A stretch of DNA of 64,000 bases from Ensifer adhaerens (GTDB lineage: Bacteria > Pseudomonadota > Alphaproteobacteria > Rhizobiales > Rhizobiaceae): NCBI RefSeq assembly GCF_020035535.1, contig NZ_CP083349.1, positions 558,001 to 622,000 on the forward strand, read 5' to 3'. The position numbers were made by a program, and so were the translations under genes. The notes beneath the pieces are model-generated. The model did no database searches and was not told the origin of the DNA. It worked only from the letters and a program-made list of their open reading frames with translations. Within the stretch, counting starts at the first letter, position 1. The number at the start of each line of letters is the position of its first letter. Below, piece by piece: positions 55,282 through 64,000 of this stretch.

Positions 55282-56160
55282 ATGGCCGGTGCGCATCAGA
55301 AGAATCACGACTACCACATCATCGACCCGAGCCCCTGGCCGTTGCTTGCCTCGATCGGCGCCTTCGTCATGGCGTTCGGCGGCATTTGCTACATGCGCTA
55401 CCTCGCGGGCAGCTCGCTGAAGATCTTCGGCCTCGAGCTTGCCAACGTCTGGATTCTGCTCGCCGGTCTCATCATCGTTCTCTACACCATGTTCGGCTGG
55501 TGGTCGGACACGGTGAAGGAAGCGCACGAGGGGCACCATACCCGCGTCGTGTCGCTGCACCTGCGCTACGGCATGATCATGTTCATCGCTTCGGAAGTGA
55601 TGTTCTTCGTGGCCTGGTTCTGGGCCTTCTTCGATGCGAGCCTGTTCCCGGGCGAAGCCATCCAGGCAACACGCGCCACCTTCACCGGCGGCGTCTGGCC
55701 GCCGAAGGGCATCGAAGTGCTCGATCCGTGGCACCTGCCGCTCTACAACACCGTCATTCTGCTGCTCTCGGGCACGACGGTCACCTGGGCACACCACGCG
55801 CTGCTGCACAACGACCGCAAGGGCCTGATCTCTGGCCTGTCGCTGACGGTCGCTCTCGGCGTGCTGTTCTCCTTCGTCCAGGGCTACGAATATGCCCACG
55901 CTCCGTTCGCCTTCAAGGACTCGATCTACGGCGCGACCTTCTTCATGGCGACCGGTTTCCACGGCTTCCACGTTCTGGTCGGCACGATCTTCCTTCTCGT
56001 CTGCCTCGTCCGTGCGCTCCGTGGCGACTTCACGCCGAAGCAGCACTTCGGTTTCGAAGCAGCGGCCTGGTACTGGCACTTCGTTGACGTCGTCTGGCTG
56101 TTCCTCTTCTTCTCCATCTACATCTGGGGTAGCTGGGGTGCGCCGATCGCTCACGGCTAA
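55282..56160 (+). CDS. coxC: Cytochrome c oxidase subunit III
   Basis: A 292-residue, seven-helix protein. ATG 55282 is chosen because homologues start near [20 protein letters not shown]; the open frame continues upstream by 15 codons. Motifs: [56 protein letters not shown] and [16 protein letters not shown]. Structural subunit supporting proton uptake in CoxA. A strong terminator follows. Confidence 0.97.
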   Translation: MAGAHQKNHDYHIIDPSPWPLLASIGAFVMAFGGICYMRYLAGSSLKIFGLELANVWILLAGLIIVLYTMFGWWSDTVKEAHEGHHTRVVSLHLRYGMIMFIASEVMFFVAWFWAFFDASLFPGEAIQATRATFTGGVWPPKGIEVLDPWHLPLYNTVILLLSGTTVTWAHHALLHNDRKGLISGLSLTVALGVLFSFVQGYEYAHAPFAFKDSIYGATFFMATGFHGFHVLVGTIFLLVCLVRALRGDFTPKQHFGFEAAAWYWHFVDVVWLFLFFSIYIWGSWGAPIAHG

Positions 56161-56183
56161 TTTCGTGAGCCTGTAAGTCTTCG

Positions 56184-56222
56184 AACAAGGCGGTTGCAGC
56201 CATGCAGCCGCCTTGTTCTTTT
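56184..56222 (+). terminator. Terminator of the cox cluster
   Basis: AACAAGGCGGTTGCA and TGCAGCCGCCTTGTT pair over 15 bases with one G-T, four-base loop, then CTTTT. About 24 bases after the coxC stop. Confidence 0.9.
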
Positions 56223-56261
56223 GGTGGTCTGCACGAAGGAAACACGCCGGGGAGGCGCGCA

Positions 56262-56750
56262 GTGCGGGTTGCATCGATCGCAGGCATGGCGGTTCTGGTC
56301 GGATGCGTTTCGGCCGCGGCGGCCGATGTTGTCGACAGGGTCGTAGTTCACAAGGAAAGGCGGCTGTTGCAGCTCTTCCAAGGTGCGCAGATGATCCGTG
56401 AATACACGGTGGCGCTTGGCGGCAACCCCGTTGGCCACAAGCGGCAGGAGGGCGACGAGAGGACGCCGGAAGGGCTCTATTCCCTCGACTGGCGCAATCC
56501 CGGCAGCGGCTACTACAAGTCCATCCACGTCTCCTATCCGGCGCCGGTCGATGTCTCTGCCGCTGCTGCAAGCGGTGTCGATCCGGGCGGCATGATCATG
56601 ATCCATGGCCAGCCCAATTATTTCGGTTGGCTGGCGTTTTTGACGCAGCGCTTCGATTGGACGAACGGTTGCATTGCCGTTACCAATGCCGAAATGGAAG
56701 AAATCTGGGCAATGGTTCCCAACAACACGCCAATCGAGATCAAACCGTGA
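56262..56750 (+). CDS. L,D-transpeptidase (YkuD domain) family protein
   Basis: A 162-residue exported protein from GTG 56262, with GGGGAGG six bases before. ASIAGMAVLVGCVSAAAA is a signal sequence, possibly with a lipobox at LVGC. The YkuD domain follows: RVVVHKERRLLQLFQG, RTPEGLY, MIMIHGQPN and the catalytic WTNGCIAVTN with the active Cys. Such enzymes make 3-3 peptidoglycan crosslinks or link lipoproteins to the wall. The stop codon overlaps the next gene's start (GTGA). Confidence 0.92.
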   Translation: MRVASIAGMAVLVGCVSAAAADVVDRVVVHKERRLLQLFQGAQMIREYTVALGGNPVGHKRQEGDERTPEGLYSLDWRNPGSGYYKSIHVSYPAPVDVSAAAASGVDPGGMIMIHGQPNYFGWLAFLTQRFDWTNGCIAVTNAEMEEIWAMVPNNTPIEIKP

Positions 56751-57130
56751 GCGAAGACAAGGCACATTTCCCGCCGGTGGACCCGGTGATGACAGGGATC
56801 AAGGGACTTTGCCCGCGCTGCGGCCAGGGCAAGGTGTTCGACGGTTTCCTCAAGGTGAAGCCGACCTGCGCGAGCTGTGACCTGGACTATCGCTTTGCCG
56901 ATTCCGGCGACGGCCCGGTGGTGTTCGTGATCCTGATCGTCGGCTTCGTCGTCGTCGGTGCGGCGCTGTGGGCGGAGGTCAATTTCAACCCACCGCTCTG
57001 GCTGCATTTCATCTTGTGGATCCCGCTTGCGGTCATCCTCAGCCTTGGGCTGACACGGATGCTCAAGGGCGTTCTGATCAATCTGCAGTACCGCAACAAT
57101 GCGCGCCCGGGCGAGATCGACCGTGGCTGA
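56747..57130 (+). CDS. DUF983 membrane protein
   Basis: A 127-residue protein starting at GTG 56747, overlapping the previous stop. An N-terminal zinc-ribbon-like part (LCPRCGQGKVFDGF and PTCASCDLDY) precedes two membrane helices (VVFVILIVGFVVVGAAL and LHFILWIPLAVILSLGL). DUF983 genes are commonly found near cox/surf1 genes in alphaproteobacteria, so a role in oxidase biogenesis has been suggested by context. The end overlaps surf1 by eight bases. Confidence 0.88.
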   Translation: MSEDKAHFPPVDPVMTGIKGLCPRCGQGKVFDGFLKVKPTCASCDLDYRFADSGDGPVVFVILIVGFVVVGAALWAEVNFNPPLWLHFILWIPLAVILSLGLTRMLKGVLINLQYRNNARPGEIDRG

Positions 57131-57863
57131 GATCGAAGTCAAGAAGCGCAGCCTTCTCGGACGCCTCGGCGCTTTCCTTTTGCTCGCCGTTGTCTTCGCC
57201 ATCCTTGTTTCGCTCGGCACCTGGCAGATGCAGCGGCTGCATTGGAAGGAAGGCCTGCTGACCGCAATTCAGGAGCATCGGTCGGCGCCACCGGTGCCAC
57301 TTGCCGACATCGAGAAGATGCTCGCCGAGGGCGGTGACATCGACTACCGCACCGTCACGGTGACCGGCAGGTTCGACCACACCAAGGAGCGGCATTTCTT
57401 CGCGACGTTCAATGGCCGCACCGGCTATTACGTCTTCACGCCGCTCCGGTTGGAGGACGACCGCTTTCTCTTCGTCAATCGCGGTTTCGTGCCATTCGAG
57501 CAGAAGGATGCGTCGACCCGTCTTGCCGGTGAGCTTCCCGCCTTCGTCGGTGTCGTCGGCCTTGCACGGCCCAAGCTCACCGAAAAACCGTCGTCGCTCG
57601 TTCCGGATAATGATCTCGCCAAGAACATCTTCTACTGGAAGGACCTCGACACGATGGCATCATCTGTCGGCCTCCCCGCCGATAAGGTCGTGCCGCTGTT
57701 CGTCGATGCCGATGCCACGCCCAATCCCGGCGGCCTGCCGATTGGCGGTGTCACCCAGTTCGACCTGCCCAACAACCACCTGCAATATGCCCTGACCTGG
57801 TATGGTCTTGCGGCGGCACTGGTGCTGGTCAGCGGTCTTTACGCGCTGCGTCGCGGGCGATAG
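57123..57863 (+). CDS. surf1: SURF1 family cytochrome oxidase biogenesis protein
   Basis: A 246-residue protein starting at GTG 57123, within the end of the DUF983 gene. One helix at each end (LGAFLLLAVVFAILVSLGTWQ and YALTWYGLAAALVLVSGLYA). GTWQMQRLHWKEGL, the GRFDHTKERHF block, RGFVPFEQKD, NIFYWKDLDTM and HLQYALTWY(G) are SURF1 signatures. SURF1 helps insert haem a into CoxA. It is separated from coxC by two genes and a terminator. Confidence 0.94.
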   Translation: MAEIEVKKRSLLGRLGAFLLLAVVFAILVSLGTWQMQRLHWKEGLLTAIQEHRSAPPVPLADIEKMLAEGGDIDYRTVTVTGRFDHTKERHFFATFNGRTGYYVFTPLRLEDDRFLFVNRGFVPFEQKDASTRLAGELPAFVGVVGLARPKLTEKPSSLVPDNDLAKNIFYWKDLDTMASSVGLPADKVVPLFVDADATPNPGGLPIGGVTQFDLPNNHLQYALTWYGLAAALVLVSGLYALRRGR

Positions 57864-57918
57864 CCCAGGCGGGGGCACCGTGCTAACCCTGCTGGTAGCA
57901 TGACAGCGGGGAACAGGG

Positions 57919-58284
57919 ATGGCGATCTTCGCAAACGTTCTGATTGGCTTGACGGGGTTGCTGCATGTCGGCTTCCTCGTGCTCGAGATGTTCTTGTGGA
58001 CCGGGCCCCAGGGGATGCCGTCTTCCGCATGACGCCGGAGCAGGCGGAGGCAACACGGGTGCTGGCGGCAAACCAGGGGGCTCTATAACGGCTTCCTTGC
58101 CGCTGGCCTGTTCTGGTCCCTGATCCAGTCGGAACCGTCCTTTGCCGTCGAGCTGAAGGTGTTCTTCCTTGTGTGCGTGGTCGTTGCCGCTATATATGGC
58201 GCGTGGTCGGTCAAGCTGCGCATCCTGTTCATCCAGGGCGGCCCGGCGATCGCAGCGCTTGTTTTCCTTCTAGTGGCATCCTGA
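57919..58284 (+). pseudogene. DUF1304 membrane protein gene with two compensating frameshifts
   Basis: Three adjoining segments in different frames together give a full DUF1304 protein of about 121 residues. Segment 1 (from ATG 57919) reads MAIFANVLIGLTGLLHVGFL and on to MFLWTGP. A one-base loss within CCGGGCCCCAGGGGA (about 58001-58015) shifts to the frame DAVFRMTPEQAEATRVLAAN. One extra G in the five-G run at 58076-58080 restores the first frame, LYNGFLAAGLFWSL and on to ALVFLLVAS. Both events are at homopolymers and cancel in length, so sequencing error is as likely as true inactivation. As written, translation stops after about 38 codons. Confidence 0.85.
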
Positions 58285-58287
58285 TCC

Positions 58288-59298
58288 ATGACATCATCAG
58301 CGGCAGAAAAATCCCCGATCACCATTCGCCTCTGCGGTCCGCGCGGTTTCTGCGCCGGCGTCGACAGGGCCATCCAGATCGTCGTCCTGGCGTTGAAGGA
58401 GTTCGGCGCCCCGGTTTATGTCCGTCACGAGATCGTGCACAACCGCTATGTCGTCGAGGGCCTCGAGGCCAAGGGCGCGATCTTCGTCGAGGAACTCGAC
58501 GAGATCCCGCCGGAGCACCGCAAGCAGCCGGTCGTCTTCTCGGCCCACGGCGTGCCGAAATCGGTGCCCGCGGATGCCGATGCCCGTAATCTCTTTTATC
58601 TCGACGCCACCTGCCCGCTGGTCTCCAAGGTCCACAAGCAGGCAATGCGCCACAACCGCCTCGGTCGGCACGTCGTGCTGATCGGCCATGCCGGCCACCC
58701 GGAAGTGATCGGCACCATGGGACAGTTGCCCGAAGGCGCCGTGTCGCTGGTCGAAACGGTCGAGGATGCCGATGTGTACCAGCCGCCGGATCCGGACAAT
58801 CTCGGTTTCGTCACCCAGACGACGCTCTCTGTCGATGACACCGCCGGCGTCATCAAGCGGCTGCACGAGCGCTTCCCGAACCTGACGGCACCCGCTGCCG
58901 ATTCGATCTGTTACGCCACCACAAACCGCCAGGAAGCGGTGAAGCAGGCAGCGCCCGGCTGTGACCTGTTCCTCGTCGTCGGTGCGCCCAACTCGTCCAA
59001 TTCCAAGCGTTTGGTCGAAGTGGCGCTCCGAGCCGGCGCGAAGAAATCGGTGCTGGTACAGCGTGCGTCGGAAATCGACTGGGACGAGATGGGCGAAATC
59101 GCAACGGTGGGCCTGTCGGCCGGCGCCTCGGCGCCTGAGGTGATCGTCAACGAGATCATCGAGGCCTTCCGCGAGCGTTACGATGCAAAGGTCGAACTTG
59201 CCGATACCGTCGAGGAAAACGAAAACTTCCTCGTCAATCGCGAGATCCGCCATGTGCCGCTGACCGCCGCCGACATGGCCTTCGTCAACGGCGAATAA
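58288..59298 (+). CDS. ispH: 4-hydroxy-3-methylbut-2-enyl diphosphate reductase
   Basis: A 336-residue iron-sulfur enzyme, last step of the MEP pathway giving IPP and DMAPP. Three cluster cysteines occur in [28 protein letters not shown] and [14 protein letters not shown]; the substrate-binding [14 protein letters not shown] and [13 protein letters not shown] are present. It begins three bases after the DUF1304 stop codon. Length and motifs are normal. Confidence 0.97.
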   Translation: MTSSAAEKSPITIRLCGPRGFCAGVDRAIQIVVLALKEFGAPVYVRHEIVHNRYVVEGLEAKGAIFVEELDEIPPEHRKQPVVFSAHGVPKSVPADADARNLFYLDATCPLVSKVHKQAMRHNRLGRHVVLIGHAGHPEVIGTMGQLPEGAVSLVETVEDADVYQPPDPDNLGFVTQTTLSVDDTAGVIKRLHERFPNLTAPAADSICYATTNRQEAVKQAAPGCDLFLVVGAPNSSNSKRLVEVALRAGAKKSVLVQRASEIDWDEMGEIATVGLSAGASAPEVIVNEIIEAFRERYDAKVELADTVEENENFLVNREIRHVPLTAADMAFVNGE

Positions 59299-59337
59299 CC
59301 ATATTCCTTGCCCGCATATTCTTGAGAGTGGAAAACC

Positions 59338-60318
59338 TTGGCAGTTTACACCGATATCACGGAAGACGATCTCTCCCGTTTTCTCACCGCCTATGACGTC
59401 GGCCAGCTGACCTCCTACAAGGGGATCGCCGAGGGCGTGGAGAACTCCAACTTCCTGCTGCACACGACCAAGGGCGCCTACATTCTCACGCTTTACGAAA
59501 AGCGGGTGAACGCCGGCGACCTGCCGTTCTTCCTGGGCTTGATGCATCACCTTGCCGAGCGAGGGCTGTCCTGCCCGCTGCCGCTGCCGCGTGCTGATGG
59601 CGAACTGCTTGGCGAGCTTTCCGGCCGCCCGGCCGCCGTCATCTCCTTCCTTGAGGGCATGTGGCTGCGCAAGCCCGAGGCAAAACACTGCCATGAGGTT
59701 GGCAGGGCGCTTGCCGCCATGCATCTCGCCGGTGAAGGCTTCGCGCTGAAGCGCGCCAACGCGCTCTCGGTCGGTGGCTGGCGGCCCCTCTGGGTCAATT
59801 CCGAGGCGCGCGCGGACGAGGTGCAGTCGGGTCTCAAGGACGAGATCTCGGCGGAACTCGAGCATCTGGAGCGCCATTGGCCGAAATCCCTGCCTGACGG
59901 AGTGATCCACGCCGATCTTTTCCCGGACAACGTCTTCTTCCTCGGCGACAAGTTGTCCGGCCTGATCGACTTCTATTTCGCCTGCAACGACTATCTTGCC
60001 TATGACGTCGCCGTCTGCCTGAACTCCTGGTGCTTCGAAAAGAACGGCTCCTACAACATCACCAAGGGCATGGCGATGCTTTCGGGCTATGAGAGCGTGC
60101 GCCGGCTTACGCCGGCCGAGGTCGATGCGTTGCCGCTGCTCTGCCGCGGTTCGGCGCTGCGCTTCTTCCTGACGCGGCTCTACGATTGGCTGATGACGCC
60201 TGCCGGCGCGCTCGTGGTCAAGAAGGATCCGCTCGAATATCTGACGAAGATCCGCTTCCACCGCGCCATCGCTTCGAGCGCGGAATACGGCCTGAGACGC
60301 GAAGAGGGCCGGGCATGA
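59338..60318 (+). CDS. thrB: Homoserine kinase (APH-fold type)
   Basis: A 326-residue kinase of the aminoglycoside-phosphotransferase fold, the alphaproteobacterial ThrB. It starts at TTG 59338, [19 protein letters not shown] being the conserved start. [15 protein letters not shown] and LYEKRV belong to the N-lobe; [14 protein letters not shown] is the catalytic loop and [21 protein letters not shown] the metal-binding segment. It phosphorylates homoserine for threonine synthesis. It overlaps rnhA by four bases. Confidence 0.94.
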   Translation: MAVYTDITEDDLSRFLTAYDVGQLTSYKGIAEGVENSNFLLHTTKGAYILTLYEKRVNAGDLPFFLGLMHHLAERGLSCPLPLPRADGELLGELSGRPAAVISFLEGMWLRKPEAKHCHEVGRALAAMHLAGEGFALKRANALSVGGWRPLWVNSEARADEVQSGLKDEISAELEHLERHWPKSLPDGVIHADLFPDNVFFLGDKLSGLIDFYFACNDYLAYDVAVCLNSWCFEKNGSYNITKGMAMLSGYESVRRLTPAEVDALPLLCRGSALRFFLTRLYDWLMTPAGALVVKKDPLEYLTKIRFHRAIASSAEYGLRREEGRA

Positions 60319-60782
60319 AACATGTCGATATCTTTACCGACGGCGCCTGCTCCGGCAATCCGGGGCCGGGCGGCTGGGGCGCCGTGCTGCGTTACGGTGA
60401 GGTGGAAAAGGAACTCTCGGGCGGCGAGGCGGAAACGACCAACAACCGCATGGAGCTTCTGGCAGCGATCTCGGCGCTCGACGCCCTGAAGAGCGCCTGC
60501 GAGGTCGACCTGCATACCGACAGCAAATATGTTATGGACGGCATCTCCAAGTGGATCCATGGCTGGAAGAAGAACGGCTGGAAAACCGCGGACAAGAAGC
60601 CGGTGAAGAACGGCGAGCTCTGGCAGCGGCTGGACGAAGCCAACCGCCGCCACAAGGTGACGTGGCATTGGGTCAAGGGCCATGCCGGCCATCCGGAAAA
60701 CGAGCGCGCCGACGAGCTCGCCCGCAAGGGTATGGAGCCCTACAAGAAGGGGCGCCGTTCGGACTCTCTTCTCGTGAAGTAA
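60315..60782 (+). CDS. rnhA: Ribonuclease HI
   Basis: A 155-residue nuclease from ATG 60315 (ATGA overlap with thrB). The four catalytic acidic residues occur in [38 protein letters not shown] and ERADELAR; the basic protrusion [20 protein letters not shown] is present. It removes RNA from RNA-DNA hybrids. Order thrB-rnhA is common in rhizobia. Confidence 0.97.
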   Translation: MKHVDIFTDGACSGNPGPGGWGAVLRYGEVEKELSGGEAETTNNRMELLAAISALDALKSACEVDLHTDSKYVMDGISKWIHGWKKNGWKTADKKPVKNGELWQRLDEANRRHKVTWHWVKGHAGHPENERADELARKGMEPYKKGRRSDSLLVK

Positions 60783-60812
60783 AAAAACGGGCCGGTTGAG
60801 GCCCGTTTTTCG
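60783..60812. terminator. Bidirectional terminator between rnhA and peroxiredoxin gene
   Basis: AAAACGGGCC and GGCCCGTTTTT form a stem around a six-base loop directly after the rnhA stop. The convergent peroxiredoxin gene ends at 60832. Confidence 0.9.
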
Positions 60813-60831
60813 TTTGCGGCTACTTCTGCGC

Positions 60832-61317
60832 TCAGATCTGCTCGAGCATGGCGGCAGCGCCCGAAACGGTCGCCTGTCCGGGGCTTTCTTCGAGATTGAG
60901 CGATTTCACGACGCCATCTTCCACCAGCATCGAATAGCGCTTCGAGCGGACGCCGAGCGTGCCGGCCGACAGGTCGATGTCCATACCGAGCGCCTTGGTG
61001 AAGGCGGCGTTCCAGTCCGACAGGAAATGGATCTTGCCCATGCCGCCGGACGCGGTCGCCCAGGCGCCCATCACATGCAGGTCGTTGACCGAGACGACGG
61101 CGATATCGTCGATGCCGCGGGCGAGGATCGCGTCGCGGTTTTCGAGGTAGCCGGGCAGATGGTTGAGCGAGCAGGTGGGCGTAAAGGCGCCGGGAACGGC
61201 AAAGAGCACGACGCGCTTGCCCGAAAAGAGCTGATCGGTCGTGACTTCCACCGGACCGTCGGCGGTTTTTTCCTTAAAGGTTGCGGCTGGCAGTTTGTCT
61301 CCGACGGCAATGGTCAC
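60832..61317 (-). CDS. Peroxiredoxin (Prx5 family)
   Basis: A 161-residue thiol peroxidase. FAVPGAFTPTCSLNHLPGY places the peroxidatic Cys at residue 49 with the conserved Pro and Thr; FLSDWNAAFTKALGMDIDLS and RSKRYSMLVEDGVV are typical of the Prx5/AhpE-like type. No resolving cysteine is evident in the chain, so it likely depends on glutaredoxin or glutathione. It reduces peroxides in the cytoplasm. It stands alone. Confidence 0.94.
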   Translation of the reverse strand: MTIAVGDKLPAATFKEKTADGPVEVTTDQLFSGKRVVLFAVPGAFTPTCSLNHLPGYLENRDAILARGIDDIAVVSVNDLHVMGAWATASGGMGKIHFLSDWNAAFTKALGMDIDLSAGTLGVRSKRYSMLVEDGVVKSLNLEESPGQATVSGAAAMLEQI

Positions 61318-61391
61318 GGCACTCTCCTTGCGTTGCTTGCGTCCTTGCTTCTCCGCACGCGTCGGAGAACTCGGCGGACTATAGATGTGGC

Positions 61392-62234
61392 CTAATCAAA
61401 GGCAAGGGTCGTCTCCATGCTGCGGCCCTTGGCGCGTATTGTGACAACGATCGGTTTGCCCTTGAGTTCCCTGTCCTTGCCGGAAAGGCGGACAGGAACG
61501 GCAGCGCTGAGGCTCGCCTCGCCCTCGACCGCGATCTCGGGCTTGCCGAAGGAAACCCCGGTGGGGCCGGCCAAAAACAGCTCCGGATGGTCCGCGCCAC
61601 CCGGCAGATGCACAGAGAGGCGCAGCAGGGTTCTTTCGGCATCATAGTGGCTCGCCGTGACGGCAAAGTCCTTGGAAGGCGCTTCCGGCAATAGAGCGAC
61701 GGCGTCTTCGATGCGCGCGCTGTCGAGCGGATTGTCGAAGTCGCCCTCTTTCAGCGCCAGCGTCAGTTCGCCCTGAACCGGGATGCAGATGTCCTCGCAG
61801 ATGCCGAGAAACACGGAGGCGCGAAGCGTGACGTCGCCCGTGCCTTGGACCCGCTTCAGTGTCAGCGGGAAAGCGACCGGCTTGTCGTAGCCGACATAGC
61901 GCACCACGCCATCGTCGAACGTCTTGGGCACCGGGAACCCGACCTTTTCGAGCACCACGCCGCTTGCCGGGTCGATCGTCACTTGCGGGGGAATGCCGCT
62001 TGCGCCCGGTTCACGCCAGTAGGTCTTCCAGCCGGCATTGAGCTTGACTTCGAGCGTTGCGGGGATCGTGCCATCCTGCCTGGGCTGCGCCGCGACGAGG
62101 CGGATCATGCCGCCGGGGGAGGTGACCCACTCGCTGGTGGCGGCCTCTGCGGCGGGGCCAAGAAAAAATCCGGCGACGAGGCTTGCCGCGCCAATCAACT
62201 GGGCCATGTTGTGGTGTGTGGGGCACTGGGTCAT
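61392..62234 (-). CDS. Exported DsbD N-terminal-domain protein
   Basis: A 280-residue protein, start ATG 62234 uncertain because no ribosome-binding site is obvious (62207 is an option). MAQLIGAASLVAGFFLGPAAEAA is a signal peptide. Mature domain: LEVKLNAGWKTYWREPGASGIPP, VRYVGYDKPVAFPLTL and LGICEDICIPVQGELTLAL with the redox-type cysteine pair, matching the N-terminal domain family of DsbD (thiol:disulfide interchange). There is no transmembrane DsbD core, so it might act with a separate CcdA-like protein. Function in periplasmic thiol transfer is an inference. Confidence 0.85.
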   Translation of the reverse strand: MTQCPTHHNMAQLIGAASLVAGFFLGPAAEAATSEWVTSPGGMIRLVAAQPRQDGTIPATLEVKLNAGWKTYWREPGASGIPPQVTIDPASGVVLEKVGFPVPKTFDDGVVRYVGYDKPVAFPLTLKRVQGTGDVTLRASVFLGICEDICIPVQGELTLALKEGDFDNPLDSARIEDAVALLPEAPSKDFAVTASHYDAERTLLRLSVHLPGGADHPELFLAGPTGVSFGKPEIAVEGEASLSAAVPVRLSGKDRELKGKPIVVTIRAKGRSMETTLAFD

Positions 62235-62400
62235 GCCGGAAGCAATATCGCTTTTGCCGGTGAGGCTCCAGACGCTCCAAAGAGAGCAACGATCATAATC
62301 ACTTGATCGGACACGGCGAAGTGAACGTCGTGCGTGCAATATTTCCAGGCCGCGACGCAGAGGCGCTTTTCATTTCGCGGCGAATTGATAGGCTGTTCCC

Positions 62401-63009
62401 ATGATGTCGACTCCGATGGCGCAAAAGAGACGGGAGCGAGGTTTCCTTGACGGTCAGTTCCTGATCGCCATGCCGGGAATGTTTGATGCCAATTTCGCCC
62501 GCACGGTCATCTTCATCTGCGCCCACTCGGGCGATGGCGCGATGGGCTTCGTGCTCAACCGGCCTCAGCAACTGACCTTTCCCGACGTGCTGCTTCACCT
62601 TGATATTCTTGATGAGGACGAGGCGATCCGGCTCCCGCAGATGACGCGGGATTTCCAGATTCAGGCCGGCGGTCCGGTCGAGACGGGCCGCGGCTTCGTG
62701 CTGCATTCCGACGACTACCTGAGCGATTCCAGCATCCCTGTCAGCGACGACATCTGCCTGACGGCAACGCTCGACATCGTCCGCGCCATATCGCGCGGCG
62801 AGGGGCCGGTGAGGGCGACCATGATGCTCGGCTACGCCGGCTGGGGCCCAGGCCAGCTCGAAGCGGAAATCACCCAGAACGGCTGGCTCACATGCCCGGC
62901 ACGTGAGGAACTGATCTTCGACAAGGCGCTGGACGATAAGTACGACCGGGCCTTGGCGCTGATGGGCGTATCGGCCGCGATGCTGTCCGTGGATGCGGGC
63001 CACGCCTGA
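62401..63009 (+). CDS. YqgE/AlgH family protein
   Basis: A 202-residue cytoplasmic protein. [58 protein letters not shown] and [16 protein letters not shown] are the conserved blocks of UPF0301. The function is not established; AlgH was named as a Pseudomonas alginate regulator. The first of two in-frame ATGs is used, without a clear ribosome-binding site. It diverges from the DsbD-domain gene. Confidence 0.93.
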   Translation: MMSTPMAQKRRERGFLDGQFLIAMPGMFDANFARTVIFICAHSGDGAMGFVLNRPQQLTFPDVLLHLDILDEDEAIRLPQMTRDFQIQAGGPVETGRGFVLHSDDYLSDSSIPVSDDICLTATLDIVRAISRGEGPVRATMMLGYAGWGPGQLEAEITQNGWLTCPAREELIFDKALDDKYDRALALMGVSAAMLSVDAGHA

Positions 63010-63052
63010 TTGCCGGATTAGCCACCGGCTCTCATTCATGCTGAAACAAAAA

Positions 63053-63082
63053 AGCCCGTCGAGCGGTCGCCGACGGGCTCTG
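63053..63082. terminator. Hairpin between yqgE and the GGDEF-EAL gene
   Basis: AGCCCGTCG and CGACGGGCT with a nine-base loop. Six A residues precede it, so it serves as a T-run terminator for the leftward EAL gene. Confidence 0.85.
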
Positions 63083-63110
63083 GTCGCTGCGCGGCGGCGT
63101 TAAGCCGCGT

Positions 63111-64000
63111 TTACGCCCGCTTCATCAGGGGAAAGCGCTCCTTCAGCAGCCGCTGGATCGATTCCGAGCCAATCGGGGGGCCGAAGAGGAAGCTCTGGCC
63201 GTAGTCGCAGCCCATCTGCGAGAGCTGGATCGCGTCGTCCTCGGATTCGATACCTTCGGCCACCACCTGCATATCGAGTTCGCGCGCCATGGTGATGACC
63301 GAGCGCAGCAGGATGCCGCGCTTGTCGCTCGGGTCGCGCACCAGCGCCTTGTCGATCTTGATCGTGTCGAAGGGGAAGCGGGTGAGGTAAGACAGCGACG
63401 AATGGCCCGTGCCGAAGTCGTCGAGTGCCAGCTTCAGACCGGCTTCCTTCAGCTTTTCGAGAACGAGGCGTGCCTGCTCGGGATTTTCCATCACGAGCGA
63501 TTCCGTCAGTTCCATCTTCACCTTGCCCGGATCGCAGCGGTTCTTGGTGAGGATCGCGCGAACGTCGTCATAGAGCTCGTTGTTGAGCAACTGCGCGCTC
63601 GACAAATTGATCGAGACGAAGATCGGCAGGTCGCCGGACTGCAGCTGCCATTCCGTCAGGTCGCTCGTCGCCTTGTCGAAGGCGAACATGCCGAGTTGGT
63701 TGATGAGGTCGGAATTCTCGGCGATCGGAATGAACTCGGTCGGCGAGATGTTGCCGCGTTTCGGATGGTCCCAGCGCATCAGCGCCTCGAAGCCGGCGAT
63801 CTCCGCGTCGTTCAACCGCACGATCGGCTGATAGACCAGCGAAAGCTCCTTGCGCTCGATCGCCTTTTTGAGATCGGCTTCAAGCTGAAGCCTGTCCGAT
63901 CCGGAGGTGCGGAAGGCAGGGCGGAACGGTTCGACACGGTTGCCGCCTTCCTTCTTCGCCCGGAACATGGCGAGTTCGGCGTCGTCGAGCAGGCCGGCGG
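63111..64000 (-). CDS. GGDEF-EAL protein, C-terminal part (partial)
   Basis: The gene enters from beyond base 64000 (start not in the window). The first residues in the window, AGLLDDAELAMFRAKKEGGNRV, are the end of a GGDEF domain. The EAL domain follows: SLVYQPIVRLNDAEIAGFEALMRWDHP, SINLSSAQLLN, ELTESLVME, LDDFGTGHSSLSYL, IKIDKALV, VAEGIES and GCDYGQSFLFGPP. All catalytic EAL residues are kept, so phosphodiesterase activity for cyclic di-GMP is predicted. Domains further upstream are not visible. Confidence 0.92.
   Translation of the reverse strand, partial: AGLLDDAELAMFRAKKEGGNRVEPFRPAFRTSGSDRLQLEADLKKAIERKELSLVYQPIVRLNDAEIAGFEALMRWDHPKRGNISPTEFIPIAENSDLINQLGMFAFDKATSDLTEWQLQSGDLPIFVSINLSSAQLLNNELYDDVRAILTKNRCDPGKVKMELTESLVMENPEQARLVLEKLKEAGLKLALDDFGTGHSSLSYLTRFPFDTIKIDKALVRDPSDKRGILLRSVITMARELDMQVVAEGIESEDDAIQLSQMGCDYGQSFLFGPPIGSESIQRLLKERFPLMKRA

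Overview
The window is 64 kb of GC-rich chromosomal DNA from an alphaproteobacterium of the order Rhizobiales. Gene content and order (cox cluster, fabI-aroC-ribBA neighbourhood, dxs-tlyA-rlmD beside chemoreceptor genes, bioMNY, BA14K and IalB proteins, short palindromic intergenic repeats) point to Sinorhizobium/Ensifer or a close relative; that assignment is from memory of those genomes, not from a search. No rRNA, tRNA, CRISPR, prophage, transposase or insertion sequence was seen. Almost everything is core genome.

Layout. 1-7.3 kb: the 3' end of ubiA, a 34-codon micro-ORF, a DUF6101-like gene, an 824-residue DUF1217-repeat protein, and a leftward pair of D-2-hydroxyacid dehydrogenase and threonylcarbamoyl-AMP synthase, then an unrecognised gene. 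7.3-10.3 kb: a cobalamin riboswitch followed by a hairpin that covers the ribosome-binding site of a Rieske oxygenase/reductase pair (gbcAB type, quaternary-amine demethylation). 10.3-16.2 kb: GH25 muramidase-like protein, BA14K protein, CorA/ZntB-like transporter, acyl-CoA dehydrogenase plus enoyl-CoA hydratase. 16.5-21.2 kb: two tandem chemoreceptors with unrelated sensor domains and almost identical signalling domains. 21.3-27.9 kb: leftward rlmD-type and tlyA methyltransferases, dxs, pirin, xseB and a deacetylase. 27.9-34 kb: a divergent oxidoreductase/thioesterase pair and a five-gene leftward unit bioM-bioN-bioY-AMP ligase-thiolase.

34-50.5 kb: YcaQ-type glycosylase, tldD, a D,D-carboxypeptidase with SPOR tail, polysaccharide deacetylase, pdxH, surface lipoprotein, DnaJ-like protein, fabI, a histidine phosphatase, DUF1344 protein, a CHASE-PAS-PAS-GGDEF-EAL protein, aroC, ribBA and an IalB-like protein. 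50.5-58.3 kb: the aa3-type cytochrome oxidase cluster coxB-coxA-ctaB-small ORF-ctaG-coxC, followed by an L,D-transpeptidase, a DUF983 gene, surf1 and a frameshifted DUF1304 gene. 58.3-64 kb: ispH-thrB-rnhA, peroxiredoxin, DsbD N-domain protein, YqgE, and the 3' part of a GGDEF-EAL gene.

Most notable: (i) the cobalamin riboswitch placed on a betaine-type demethylase operon, suggesting that B12 supply decides which route is used for methylated amines; (ii) a perfect FNR/FixK box just upstream of coxB; (iii) a biotin transporter operon continuing into an acyl-CoA ligase and a thiolase that lacks one catalytic cysteine; (iv) a complete amino-acid-binding motif in the first chemoreceptor; (v) two families of palindromic intergenic repeats, one with compensatory stem changes.
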